From assembly GCA_964367715.1 (NCBI GenBank), contig CAYIYO010000012.1, forward strand, positions 1 to 42,697: a stretch of 42,697 nt of DNA, given 5' to 3'. Origin of the DNA: CAYIYO01 sp964367715. GTDB lineage: Bacteria; Chlamydiota; Chlamydiia; Chlamydiales; Criblamydiaceae. Positions 23,707 to 31,701 of this stretch are shown here, piece by piece. The notes below the pieces were generated by a model. It was not told the DNA's origin, made no database searches, and saw only the letters and a list, made by a program, of their open reading frames with translations. A program made the position numbers and the translations under genes. Position 1 is the stretch's first letter; every line of letters starts with the position of its first letter.

Positions 23707-24153
23707 TTAGTTGAAATTTTGCTGCCGCCACGCCTCGTAAACGACGATGCCGGCGGTGGTAGCAAGATTTAAGCACCGTGCCCCCTCTACCATCGGCACA
23801 GTCAAAAACCGTTCTGGCCACTTATCATAGAAAGAGGCAGGCAAACCTGTCGTCTCAGATCCAAAAATTAACAAATCATCGCCCCGATAATGCACATCAC
23901 AGTAACGACGCGTCGCCTTGCTCGAAAGAAACCAAAATTGTCCCGGATAGTTTTCTAAATAGGATTCCAAGTCACCGATCGTTTGTACGTCAACTCCTTC
24001 CCAATAGTCTAGGCCCGCGCGTTTTAACCAACGATCGCTCACACTAAATCCCAAAGGTTCAACAAGGATTAAGGAAGTCCCTGTCACTGAGCAAGTACGG
24101 ACAATATTTCCGGTGTTTTGGGGAATTTGCGGCTGATATAAAATAACTTTCAT
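23707..24153 (-). CDS. trmL: tRNA 2'-O-methyltransferase, TrmL (SpoU family)
   Basis: SAM-dependent SPOUT enzyme that methylates the ribose at wobble position 34 of leucine tRNAs. The start VILYQPQIPQNTGNIVRTC is diagnostic. The C-terminal trefoil knot has DLLIFGSETTGLPASF (motif 2) and VPMVEGARCLNLATTAGIVVYEA (motif 3; NLATT replaces the usual NLSNT/NLSTA). The length of 148 residues is typical of TrmL rather than longer SpoU relatives. Position between trxA and mip matches CT540. Confidence 0.92.
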   Translation of the reverse strand: MKVILYQPQIPQNTGNIVRTCSVTGTSLILVEPLGFSVSDRWLKRAGLDYWEGVDVQTIGDLESYLENYPGQFWFLSSKATRRYCDVHYRGDDLLIFGSETTGLPASFYDKWPERFLTVPMVEGARCLNLATTAGIVVYEAWRQQNFN

Positions 24154-24175
24154 GATAACCCCCTGAAATCTGTTT

Positions 24176-24390
24176 TAAGTGGACTAAATAATTTACAAAT
24201 ATAGCCGTTTTTTAAGTTTTTTTGCAGTAAATGTAACCGGTCACGGGGTCGGTCATAAGTTTTTCATCGCTGCCGCGATGCAAGCATAAAAACAATGCCC
24301 ACGCCTTAAGTGATGTCCCCCGTGACCGATTACGTGGAATAGATGTTTTTGTTGCAGAGAATTTCTTTGGTGGATAATTTAGTCCACCTA
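24176..24390. repeat. 215-bp MITE-like element with inverted ends
   Basis: Ends TAAGTGGACTAAATAATT (24176-24193) and the complement of 24373-24390 match at 15 of 18. A second inner pair, GTAACCGGTCACGGGG (24233-24248) and 24317-24332, matches at 15 of 16. A small CATCGC/GCGATG hairpin (24265-24280) is near the centre. No ORF of note. It sits between the trmL start and the mip terminator. No target duplication is obvious. Confidence 0.75.
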
Positions 24391-24394
24391 ATAA

Positions 24395-24429
24395 AAAAAG
24401 GCATTTCCCTTTTAGAGAAATGCCTTTTT
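24395..24429. terminator. Terminator downstream of mip
   Basis: AAAAAGGCATTTC and GAAATGCCTTTTT form a 13-bp stem with a 9-nt loop, 28 nt beyond the mip stop. A run of T follows on the minus strand (TTTTTTTAT). Confidence 0.92.
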
Positions 24430-24456
24430 AAATAAAAAATAATTTATTTTTCTAAT

Positions 24457-25401
24457 CTATTTTTTTGTGCTGTTGACGCTGTCAGAATGATTCTTGTCGT
24501 CATCGTCATCATCTTTATCATCATCGTCCAAGTCTTCTTCTGGACCATTGATATCGACCTCTTCTACTTCAACGTCTTCATCATCATTCATCGCTTGGTC
24601 GCTATTCGAAGAGCGATTTCCTGCTGTATGTTTAGAAGAAGGATTTGTGATATCGGTATCTTTTCCTGCGTCTGCTTTCATTACTTCGATGTCGAAGATC
24701 AACAAAGCATTCGGAGGAAGGTTACCCAATGTACCATATCCTAGATCAGGATGGATGAATAGTCTGCGTTTTTCGCCTTCCTTCATGCCAACAATTCCTT
24801 TGCTAAATCCAGGAATTGTTTGGTCGAGAGGGATTGTTATCGGGCCGCCCACTTCTTCGGAAGATCCGAACACTGTGCCGTCGATGTAAGTTCCTTTATA
24901 ATTGATTAAAGGAGTCGCGTTTTTCTGTACTTCGACGCCATTGCTTGGTGTTAAAATTGTGTACTGGAGTTTGCCTGGTTCAATTTCAATGATGCCTTCT
25001 TTGCCTTTATTTTCTTGGATAAAAGTATTGGCAGCTTGAAGGTTTTCTTTGGATAGTGTTTCGTAGGCTTTTTCTTGGAGTTTCATCATGGCGACTTCAT
25101 ATTCTTGGTCGTTCATAGGAGAAGGGGAGCCTGCAGCACCTTCCCGGATTCCTTTGATGATGCTATCGACATCGAACTGCACGCCAGGGGATTTGAGGTT
25201 GCGGCCGATGAAATGTCCAAATGCTTCAGATAAAACTTTAATATCAATATCGTTAGTTGTCGTCGCTGCTGGAGCGTCTGCATTTGTAGCGGAATGAAGA
25301 GGGGTATCTAATGGTGTTTCTTCTGCATAAGCGGAAGGCTGAGCCATCAACAGTGAGAGTGTGAGTCCTGAAATGGCAATCTTGCCCGTAAGCTTTAACA
25401 T
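24457..25401 (-). CDS. mip: FKBP-type peptidyl-prolyl isomerase, Mip-like
   Basis: Exported proline isomerase related to the macrophage infectivity potentiator. The signal peptide MLKLTGKIAISGLTLSLLMA ends near AYA|EE. The N-terminal dimerisation domain (about 55-165) includes AFGHFIGRNLKSPGVQFDVD. The FKBP domain (about 170-270) has VQKNATPLINYKGTYIDGTV, PGFSKGIVGMKEGEKRRLFI and PPNALLIFDIEVM. Chlamydia Mip is a lipoprotein; here I see no lipobox. ATG 25401 is chosen because AGGAGA precedes it and a signal peptide starts there; the frame continues upstream into a repeat. Odd is the C-terminal tail of ~70 residues, very rich in Asp and Glu (EDLDDDDKDDDDDDKN). Neighbours match CT541. Confidence 0.9.
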   Translation of the reverse strand: MLKLTGKIAISGLTLSLLMAQPSAYAEETPLDTPLHSATNADAPAATTTNDIDIKVLSEAFGHFIGRNLKSPGVQFDVDSIIKGIREGAAGSPSPMNDQEYEVAMMKLQEKAYETLSKENLQAANTFIQENKGKEGIIEIEPGKLQYTILTPSNGVEVQKNATPLINYKGTYIDGTVFGSSEEVGGPITIPLDQTIPGFSKGIVGMKEGEKRRLFIHPDLGYGTLGNLPPNALLIFDIEVMKADAGKDTDITNPSSKHTAGNRSSNSDQAMNDDEDVEVEEVDINGPEEDLDDDDKDDDDDDKNHSDSVNSTKK

Positions 25402-25442
25402 ATAAGATGTCTCCTGATTGTTGAAAAAATTTTCTTTCATCA

Positions 25443-25516
25443 TGAATTCAAAAAATGGATTTTTACCGGGTAATGACGCGGTAAAAATTCCATATTTTGA
25501 ATTCACTTGGGTATAA
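25443..25516 (-). repeat. Palindromic variant of the ACACAAGTGAA repeat between aspS and mip
   Basis: TGAATTCAAAAAATGGATTT plus TTACCG (25443-25468) pairs with CGGTAAAAATTCC... to 25505, then CTTGGGTATAAT, a variant of the ACTTGTGTATA end. It lies 36 nt after the aspS stop and can fold as a terminator for it. It also creates the artificial upstream extension of the mip frame. Confidence 0.7.
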
Positions 25517-25551
25517 TTTAGGATATCATTAAAAAATTGTCTATTAAAAAG

Positions 25552-27333
25552 TTAAGCGTCAATTTTGATTCCAAGGTCATTAAGCTGCTCGTCAGCGACA
25601 GTAGAAGGACTTTCCATCATGAGATCGCTCGCTCTTTGCGTCTTAGGGAACGCAATGACGTCACGGATATTATCTGTCTCATTTAAAATCATCATCAAAC
25701 GATCCAACCCAAAGGCAATACCCAGATGCGGAGGCGTTCCATAGCTTAGTGCTTTTAAGAAGAAGCCAAAACGCTCTTCTTGCTCCTTTTTCGAAATTTT
25801 TAACAAATCAAAAATCTTTGCTTGCAAATCGGTATTATGGATACGCTGAGAGCCTCCTCCAATTTCATATCCATTCAATACCATGTCGTATCCAGAAGAA
25901 CGCACACGTAAAGGATCGGTATCCATCAATGCAATATCATCAGGATGTGGACAGGTAAATGGATGGTGCACGCTGCCCATGCGCTGTTCATTCGCGCTCC
26001 ACTCAAACAAGGGAAAGTCCGTCACCCATAGAAATTCGTGTTGTTTTGGATCAATCATCTTGCGATCTTCCGCAATATGGCGACGAAGATGGTCCAACGC
26101 TTGATTCGTTTTCTCTGTTGTGTCGGCGATCATAAACAAGAGGTCGCCCGTCTTCATCTCTGCCTTTTCCACCAGTTCGTTTTGCTGCTCTGGAGAGAAA
26201 AATTTGACAATATTCGAATTAAGGCCTTCCTCTTGGAGTTTCATCCACGCCAAGCCTTTGATGCCAAGGCGTCCCACGAATTCAGTATATGCATCAATTC
26301 CTTTTCTAGAAATGTCGCTTCCGCCAGGAACACAAATTCCTTTTACTGTCCCGCCATTGGCGATCTGTTCTTTGAAGACGGTAAAATCGGAACGTTGAGC
26401 AATCTCCGTTAAATTAATCAACTGCATTCCAAAACGTAAGTCCGGCTTATCGGTTCCGTAATTATCGATTGCTTCTGCATAGGTCAATCGGCGCATCGGC
26501 AACTTCACTTCAATGCCAAATGTTTCTTGAAATAATTCCTTTAACATCCCTTCCATCATCTGCATCAAATCTTCTGGCACGCCAAAGCTCATCTCAATGT
26601 CAATTTGTGTGAACTCCGGCTGGCGATCCGCACGCAAATCTTCATCACGGAAACAAGCCGCAACTTGAAAATAACGGTCCATTCCACCAATCATCAACAA
26701 CTGCTTAAAAATTTGAGGGGACTGCGGTAACGCATAAAACTGCCCTGGATATACTCTTGAAGGGACCAAATAGTCGCGCGCACCTTCTGGAGTAGATTTT
26801 CCCAAAATTGGGGTCGTAATCTCCAAAAATCCATTCGTGTCAAGATAGTTGCGGATGGCAAGCATCGCGCGATGGCGATTCACTAAATTTTGCGTCAGCT
26901 TACCACGTCGAAGGTCGAGGTAGCGGTACTTTAAACGCATCTCTTCGTTCACTTCAATCTGATCATCGCTAACAGAAAAAGGAGGCGTCAATGCTTTTGA
27001 GAGAACTTCCATCTCCGTTACATCAATTTCAATATCTCCTGTAGACAGCTTAGGATTCGTCATCCCTTCGGCGCGAGGGATAACCGTTCCACGTGCACAA
27101 ATCACCCATTCGGAACGCAGCTTGTGTGCTTCTGGGAGATTTTCTGGATTTATCACAAGCTGTGTCAATCCGTGGCGATCCCGTAAATCAATAAAAATTA
27201 GGCCGCCATGATCGCGTCGGCGATGTACCCATCCAGATAATGTCACGGTAGTATTGATGTCGGTTTTTCTAATTGCTCCACAAGTATGTGTACGGCGGTA
27301 GTCCATTTGCATTGAGTGCTCTATTTTTTCCAT
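25552..27333 (-). CDS. aspS: Aspartyl-tRNA synthetase
   Basis: Class II synthetase that charges tRNA-Asp. An N-terminal OB-fold anticodon-binding domain (about 15-115: TVTLSGWVHRRRDHGGLIFIDLRD) precedes the catalytic core, with motif 2 FRDEDLRADRQPEFTQIDIE and motif 3 GIAFGLDRLMMIL. The GAD insertion domain lies between (~290-430), as in bacterial enzymes. 593 residues is typical. The bacterial type may be non-discriminating and also charge tRNA-Asn where asnS is missing; the sequence alone does not settle this. The start eight bases after hisS has a weak ribosome site; Met8 is an alternative. Co-transcribed with hisS. Confidence 0.96.
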   Translation of the reverse strand: MEKIEHSMQMDYRRTHTCGAIRKTDINTTVTLSGWVHRRRDHGGLIFIDLRDRHGLTQLVINPENLPEAHKLRSEWVICARGTVIPRAEGMTNPKLSTGDIEIDVTEMEVLSKALTPPFSVSDDQIEVNEEMRLKYRYLDLRRGKLTQNLVNRHRAMLAIRNYLDTNGFLEITTPILGKSTPEGARDYLVPSRVYPGQFYALPQSPQIFKQLLMIGGMDRYFQVAACFRDEDLRADRQPEFTQIDIEMSFGVPEDLMQMMEGMLKELFQETFGIEVKLPMRRLTYAEAIDNYGTDKPDLRFGMQLINLTEIAQRSDFTVFKEQIANGGTVKGICVPGGSDISRKGIDAYTEFVGRLGIKGLAWMKLQEEGLNSNIVKFFSPEQQNELVEKAEMKTGDLLFMIADTTEKTNQALDHLRRHIAEDRKMIDPKQHEFLWVTDFPLFEWSANEQRMGSVHHPFTCPHPDDIALMDTDPLRVRSSGYDMVLNGYEIGGGSQRIHNTDLQAKIFDLLKISKKEQEERFGFFLKALSYGTPPHLGIAFGLDRLMMILNETDNIRDVIAFPKTQRASDLMMESPSTVADEQLNDLGIKIDA

Positions 27334-27341
27334 TTTTTAAA

Positions 27342-28790
27342 TTACTTTTGTAAAAGTTGCCCTAAGGTGTTGATTGCCTCTTTAAGAGTGCGAGTCATCG
27401 TATTTGTCTGCTGAATTGCAGCTTCAATTTTTTTTGTGAAGAAATCACTCTCTTCTTGATTGTCAAAAGGCTTGGAAAGCTCTTCCCACAAAAGTGCAGA
27501 ATTTTTTGAATGGGCGTCAAGGACCATCAAACGGCCAATACTGCTGATTGGAACAGAAATCGTTTCTCCTGTCGCCATCTCTTTTAAAGGGATACGCAAG
27601 CTATTGATTTCATCTTCTCCCACAACAGCCACATATTTTGCACGGATCTGATTCGCATGCTGCATCGCCTTATTTAATTTTCTTCCCGTCAGCTCCATTT
27701 CAACAGCAACCCCACGTTGACGCAGCTCATGCTGCAAAAGAAAACACGCTTCTTTTGCGCTCTCACCAAGAGGAATAAAAAATAGGGAAGGACGTGGACG
27801 CTCAGGAAGAGGAACCATCTGTTTCAACATCACTTGTAAAAGACGCTCTAAGCCACATCCAAAACCGAAAGCGGGTAAGTCGGGTCCACCTAGCGATTTG
27901 ATCAGTCCATCATAACGCCCCCCCCCAATAATGGTATTGTGCGCACCTAACTCGCTAGAAATGATTTCAAAAACGGTAAGATTGTAGTAGTCAAGTCCAC
28001 GCACAAGGAGAGGATCAATCTCAAAAGGAATCTCCATCTTCGCCAGCAATGCCTGCACTTTTTCGAAATGTGCTTTAGAAGCAGGATCAAGAAAGTCCAA
28101 AATCGAAGGCGCGCCCTCAACAATTTTTTGGTCTTCCGGAGATTTCGAGTCGAGAATTCGTAAAGGATTTATTTCAAATCGTCGTTTACTATCCTCCGAC
28201 ATTCCCTCCATATGAGAAGAAAGGTAATCTTTTAATTTTTCTCGAAACAACGCACGTGTCGTGGGTGTTCCCAAGGAGTTGATTTTCACTTTTAGATTTT
28301 TAATGCCCAACTGGGTACATAAACTATAGGCTAAATCGATGACCTCAACATCCTGTTCAGGACCTCCATTTCCAATCGCTTCGACCCCAAACTGATGAAA
28401 TTGGCGGTAACGCCCCGCCTGGGCACGTTCATAGCGGAACATCGGTCCAATGTAAAACAGTTTGTGAAGCCCGCCTTTTTGAGGAAGTCCATTTTCAATA
28501 AAGGCACGGATGGTTGACGCTGTTCCTTCCGGACGCAAGACCATCATGCGCTTGCCCTTATCTTCGAAGGTATACATTTCTTTTGAGACGATATCAGTTG
28601 TCTCGCCGACACTACGCTGAAATAGCTCTGTGCGCTCGAAAATAGGCGTTCTGATCTCGTCAAAACTGTATTGCTGGGCAATGGAACGAATCTTCCCTTC
28701 TAGATGTTCCCATAAAAAGGAACTGCGCCAAGGCTCTCTCTCGTCTTCCGGAATAATATCAAACACGCCAGGAGCAATTGTAAATTTCAT
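27342..28790 (-). CDS. hisS: Histidyl-tRNA synthetase
   Basis: Class II synthetase for tRNA-His. Motif 1 region IRTPIFERTELFQRSVGETT, motif 2 MFRYERAQAGRYRQFHQFG, the histidine-specific block LVRGLDYYNLTVFE, and motif 3 AFGFGCGLERLL are all present. The anticodon-binding domain follows (about 325-430). At 482 residues it has roughly 50 more than usual; the extra C-terminal helix (EESDFFTKKIEAAIQQTN) may be lineage-specific. It is directly followed by aspS as in Chlamydia (CT543-CT542). A repeat arm lies 50 bp upstream of its start. Confidence 0.96.
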   Translation of the reverse strand: MKFTIAPGVFDIIPEDEREPWRSSFLWEHLEGKIRSIAQQYSFDEIRTPIFERTELFQRSVGETTDIVSKEMYTFEDKGKRMMVLRPEGTASTIRAFIENGLPQKGGLHKLFYIGPMFRYERAQAGRYRQFHQFGVEAIGNGGPEQDVEVIDLAYSLCTQLGIKNLKVKINSLGTPTTRALFREKLKDYLSSHMEGMSEDSKRRFEINPLRILDSKSPEDQKIVEGAPSILDFLDPASKAHFEKVQALLAKMEIPFEIDPLLVRGLDYYNLTVFEIISSELGAHNTIIGGGRYDGLIKSLGGPDLPAFGFGCGLERLLQVMLKQMVPLPERPRPSLFFIPLGESAKEACFLLQHELRQRGVAVEMELTGRKLNKAMQHANQIRAKYVAVVGEDEINSLRIPLKEMATGETISVPISSIGRLMVLDAHSKNSALLWEELSKPFDNQEESDFFTKKIEAAIQQTNTMTRTLKEAINTLGQLLQK

Positions 28791-28842
28791 TTTATTTATC
28801 TCAATTTTTTAAACCATCAAATACGTATACCGATGAGTAGCT

Positions 28843-28874
28843 GAAAAAGCCGATTCTTGATTTCACTTGTGTAT
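28843..28874 (-). repeat. Partial arm of the ACACAAGTGAA repeat
   Basis: Reads GAAAAAGCCGATTCTTGATT then TCACTTGTGTATA on the plus strand. It lies in the 140-bp gap between the FHA gene end and the hisS start, 57 nt downstream of the FHA stop on the coding strand. Confidence 0.8.
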
Positions 28875-28930
28875 AAGTATAACGGGACTATTCCTTTATC
28901 TTCAAATCAATAATATCGGATAAATTGGAA

Positions 28931-31390
28931 CTAAAGAGCGCTGCTATGGTGGTCAAATTCGGTGAGATAAAACTTCTGTTCCTCGGAATCCGAAATCCAT
29001 GCACTTTTCATGACTTCAACGAGTAGCGCACGATTTTTTGGAGTGAAATCCTTGGCGCTCAAAGGGGAGTAAGGCGATAAAAGAAATTCGTTTAACCGCT
29101 CAATGGCCTGTGCCCGCGTGCGGTTTTGATAGCGGGAGAGATGATTGGCATTCGAAATATTTTCTAAATTTAGTACAGAGGCAATTTCTTTCGTCGAATT
29201 AAGGAGGCTTTCAAAGTCGAGCGCGCGGTCAATATTGATTAAATATTTTTGAAACTTCTCCGCATCAAAAGGAGGATTCACGGAAGGTTTTTCTTCTTCT
29301 TTCTTTTTTTCGTCAGCAATTCCTTTTAGTCCTGCTGCTTTAACGTAGGTGGAGAAATCCGAGAGAGACATTTCATGATGCTCTTGATAGATGTTTTTTA
29401 ATTTAAAGATTGCCGCATTTTGTTGCTTTTCCACTTCATTTTCATAATCTTTTAGCAGCAAATGAACACGCTCAGAAAAGTTAGGAACAAAATCTTCGTT
29501 CTGTTTTTGTAACAATTCAATGATCTGAGTGCTTAGAGGCTTGAGCGCTTTTTTTCGTTCTTTTTGCAAAGAAACTATTTTAATATAAAGAGGACTATTC
29601 ACATCGACTTCATTGTCGAACGCATTCGAAAAACGTGCACTCTCACGGATTGGCTCGACAGGGACTGCAGGAGTAGGGGAAGGAGGAGGTATGACCTCCG
29701 TTCTTATCGGCGCATTAAGTGAAATCTCATTGTCTTTTTGCTTAGCAGAACTATCTTCCATAATCAAATGGCTATTTGTTCCTTTAGTGCTGTCATATCT
29801 TGAATATGCAATCAAATACTTGTTGCCAGGCATCAATGTCTCGAGCGCCTTTTTCCCAATCAATGCCGACTTCAATCCTTTGGATGTGTAGAGCACAACA
29901 TTTGGGAAGCGATTGATCACTTTTAGTTCATCCTGAAACTTTTTAAATTCAACTCCTTCGCCTCGATGATTTGCCAACGCAATCGCTTCCTGCAGCAGCT
30001 GCTCACCAACTTTCGAATAGCGTGGCGCATTGTACACAAGATTTTCTGCACCCGGACGCACATGTTCTAGTGCTTTCGGAGGAGCAAAGCCATTTTGATT
30101 AGAAGCATCCGCTAACGAAGATAGAGGAATAATTTCTCCCCCATTAACGAGAGCAAGGACGGAAGGGCCCCCTTCATCATTAAGGGCACCCGCATTCACA
30201 AGTAAACGATTTAATCCTTTGAGGTCGTCGCTCTTACGCAGTTCCATCTTCGTTGAATCGAGAATAATCGAACTCTTCGGCACCAACCATTGTGTTAAAC
30301 TCGCTTCCGGCTGCGCAATAATCAGGTAACGCGTCATGTCGCTATTAGTATAAATCCTTAACATATAATCAGTATTGAGAATATGTCCATGATGGTCCAG
30401 TTCTGCAATTGAACGATGATGGGCGGAAAGAACCGCAGCAATATTTTGATTTAAAAAGTCGGGATCACTCCAATTCTGCTGGGGCGCTTTGATCGCATTA
30501 ATTTGTGCATAGGTGAGGGCGAGTGCAACATCGGCAATGCCCGAAGCAGCCTTTAATTCTTGGACTGCTGCCTTCTCTTCTAATCGGCTGTATACTCCAG
30601 AAGAGACGATTGCACTTAAAAAGAAAAAGAGGGCGAGTAAGGTGATCCATATAGCAGGGCTGCCCAAAGGAGAAGGATTTTTAGGTGCTTCTGCTGCTGG
30701 ATCAATAAAAGGGACTTCAGGCTCATCATTGGCAGAGTCATAGACTTCGATCGGACGTTTGGGAGTCTTTTGTGGAGCAGGTGCAGGGGGGGCCCCGGGC
30801 TCTTCTGCTGCTTTTTGTTGTTGGGGAAGCGGAACTTCCTTTTTTATCTCTTTCTCACCAGGACGTTCGTTTGTTAAAAGATACCCTTCGGAGTCGAGTT
30901 CTTCCACTTCTTTTAATAAAGACTCAACGTCAAGCGTTTCTTCTTCTTTCTTCCAATCAAATATTTTCTTTTCTTCTTGCTTTGGGGGAAGGGGGGCGCT
31001 CTTTTGATGCTGGCGCTCCTCGATGCGTTGTTCGACAATACTAATCAGTGAGGGAGTGTCTAATTGATGGGTGTCTTTAGGTAAAGATGGTTCTCTCTTC
31101 TTTTCTTCAAAGACAATCACAGTATTACCAACTTGAATGGTATCCTGATTTTTTATCGCTTTTTTGCCAAAAGGCAGATCGTTCAAGGTTAAAAAAGGAT
31201 CATTTGCAATATTTTCGACGAGGTAACGCCCCTCTTCAGCAAAAATTCGGACGTGCGACGCTTCGATTCCCGGCTCATTTAATTCAATGTCAGCAGAGGA
31301 CGTTCCCGATTTTCCCACTAGGATCGATTGCTGTTGGAAGACGCGGGTTTCTACGCGGGATCCGGTCTTTACTGTAAGTATGATCATCAA
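28931..31390 (-). CDS. FHA-domain bitopic membrane protein, CdsD/SctD-like architecture
   Basis: Probable inner-membrane protein. Residues 1-97 form a forkhead-associated domain (ILVGKSGTSSADIELNEPG, SHVRIF, then NDLPFGKKAIKNQDTIQVGN), which in general binds phosphothreonine peptides. A Pro/Glu-rich, partly coiled linker runs from 100 to 240. One transmembrane helix follows (about 245-267, AIWITLLALFFFLSAIVSSG). The remaining ~550 residues would be periplasmic and contain long helices (YENEVEKQQNAAIFKL). This order, FHA-linker-TM-periplasmic domain, is that of chlamydial CdsD (CT664), the SctD ring protein of type III secretion. The linker and the absence of an obvious second FHA differ. CdsD is expected beside hemA, so this one next to hisS may be a paralog. 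The CdsD relation is inference. Confidence 0.6.
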   Translation of the reverse strand: MMIILTVKTGSRVETRVFQQQSILVGKSGTSSADIELNEPGIEASHVRIFAEEGRYLVENIANDPFLTLNDLPFGKKAIKNQDTIQVGNTVIVFEEKKREPSLPKDTHQLDTPSLISIVEQRIEERQHQKSAPLPPKQEEKKIFDWKKEEETLDVESLLKEVEELDSEGYLLTNERPGEKEIKKEVPLPQQQKAAEEPGAPPAPAPQKTPKRPIEVYDSANDEPEVPFIDPAAEAPKNPSPLGSPAIWITLLALFFFLSAIVSSGVYSRLEEKAAVQELKAASGIADVALALTYAQINAIKAPQQNWSDPDFLNQNIAAVLSAHHRSIAELDHHGHILNTDYMLRIYTNSDMTRYLIIAQPEASLTQWLVPKSSIILDSTKMELRKSDDLKGLNRLLVNAGALNDEGGPSVLALVNGGEIIPLSSLADASNQNGFAPPKALEHVRPGAENLVYNAPRYSKVGEQLLQEAIALANHRGEGVEFKKFQDELKVINRFPNVVLYTSKGLKSALIGKKALETLMPGNKYLIAYSRYDSTKGTNSHLIMEDSSAKQKDNEISLNAPIRTEVIPPPSPTPAVPVEPIRESARFSNAFDNEVDVNSPLYIKIVSLQKERKKALKPLSTQIIELLQKQNEDFVPNFSERVHLLLKDYENEVEKQQNAAIFKLKNIYQEHHEMSLSDFSTYVKAAGLKGIADEKKKEEEKPSVNPPFDAEKFQKYLINIDRALDFESLLNSTKEIASVLNLENISNANHLSRYQNRTRAQAIERLNEFLLSPYSPLSAKDFTPKNRALLVEVMKSAWISDSEEQKFYLTEFDHHSSAL

Positions 31391-31489
31391 AGGCCTTTAA
31401 GGGAGTCATCAATTTGTTGAATTTCTAGCATAATATGTAAGGTTACGTCAACGAAAAGGATAAAAAATTCGTTAATATTTCTTGATAAA

Positions 31490-31561
31490 CGACTTTCGAT
31501 CGGTCAATCGAGGGAGCTTTCACATCGTTCAAAAACCGACTCTTGATTTCACTTGTGTATA
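31490..31561 (-). repeat. Full-length single arm of the ACACAAGTGAA repeat
   Basis: CGACTTTCGATCGGTCAATC (31490-31509), GGGAGCTTTCACATCG, then AAAAACCGACTCTTGATTTC and ACTTGTGTATA. It equals one whole arm of the 6735-6898 palindrome and lacks the opposite arm. The 311-bp gap between the FHA gene and uhpC otherwise shows a GTGGTTCAAAATTTGG word shared with 15397 and AT-rich DNA before uhpC. Confidence 0.85.
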
Positions 31562-31701
31562 TACAGAATGTGGTTCAAAATTTGGTTTTTTCTTGAAAGG
31601 AAGCAATTGGAGGTTGAAGAAAAATCTGCAAATCTTCGATCATTGCCGGAAACCTCTCTTTTTTTAATAATATTTAATATAACGATGTAGAACGAGGAAA
31701 A

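Noticed and set aside
24494..24889. 131-residue plus-strand frame rich in Ser
   Set aside because: It is the antisense of the Asp/Glu tail of mip (GAT/GAC read as Ser codons).
25402..25506. 35-codon upstream extension of mip
   Set aside because: It runs through the palindromic repeat at 25443-25516; the signal peptide and AGGAGA site place the start at 25401.
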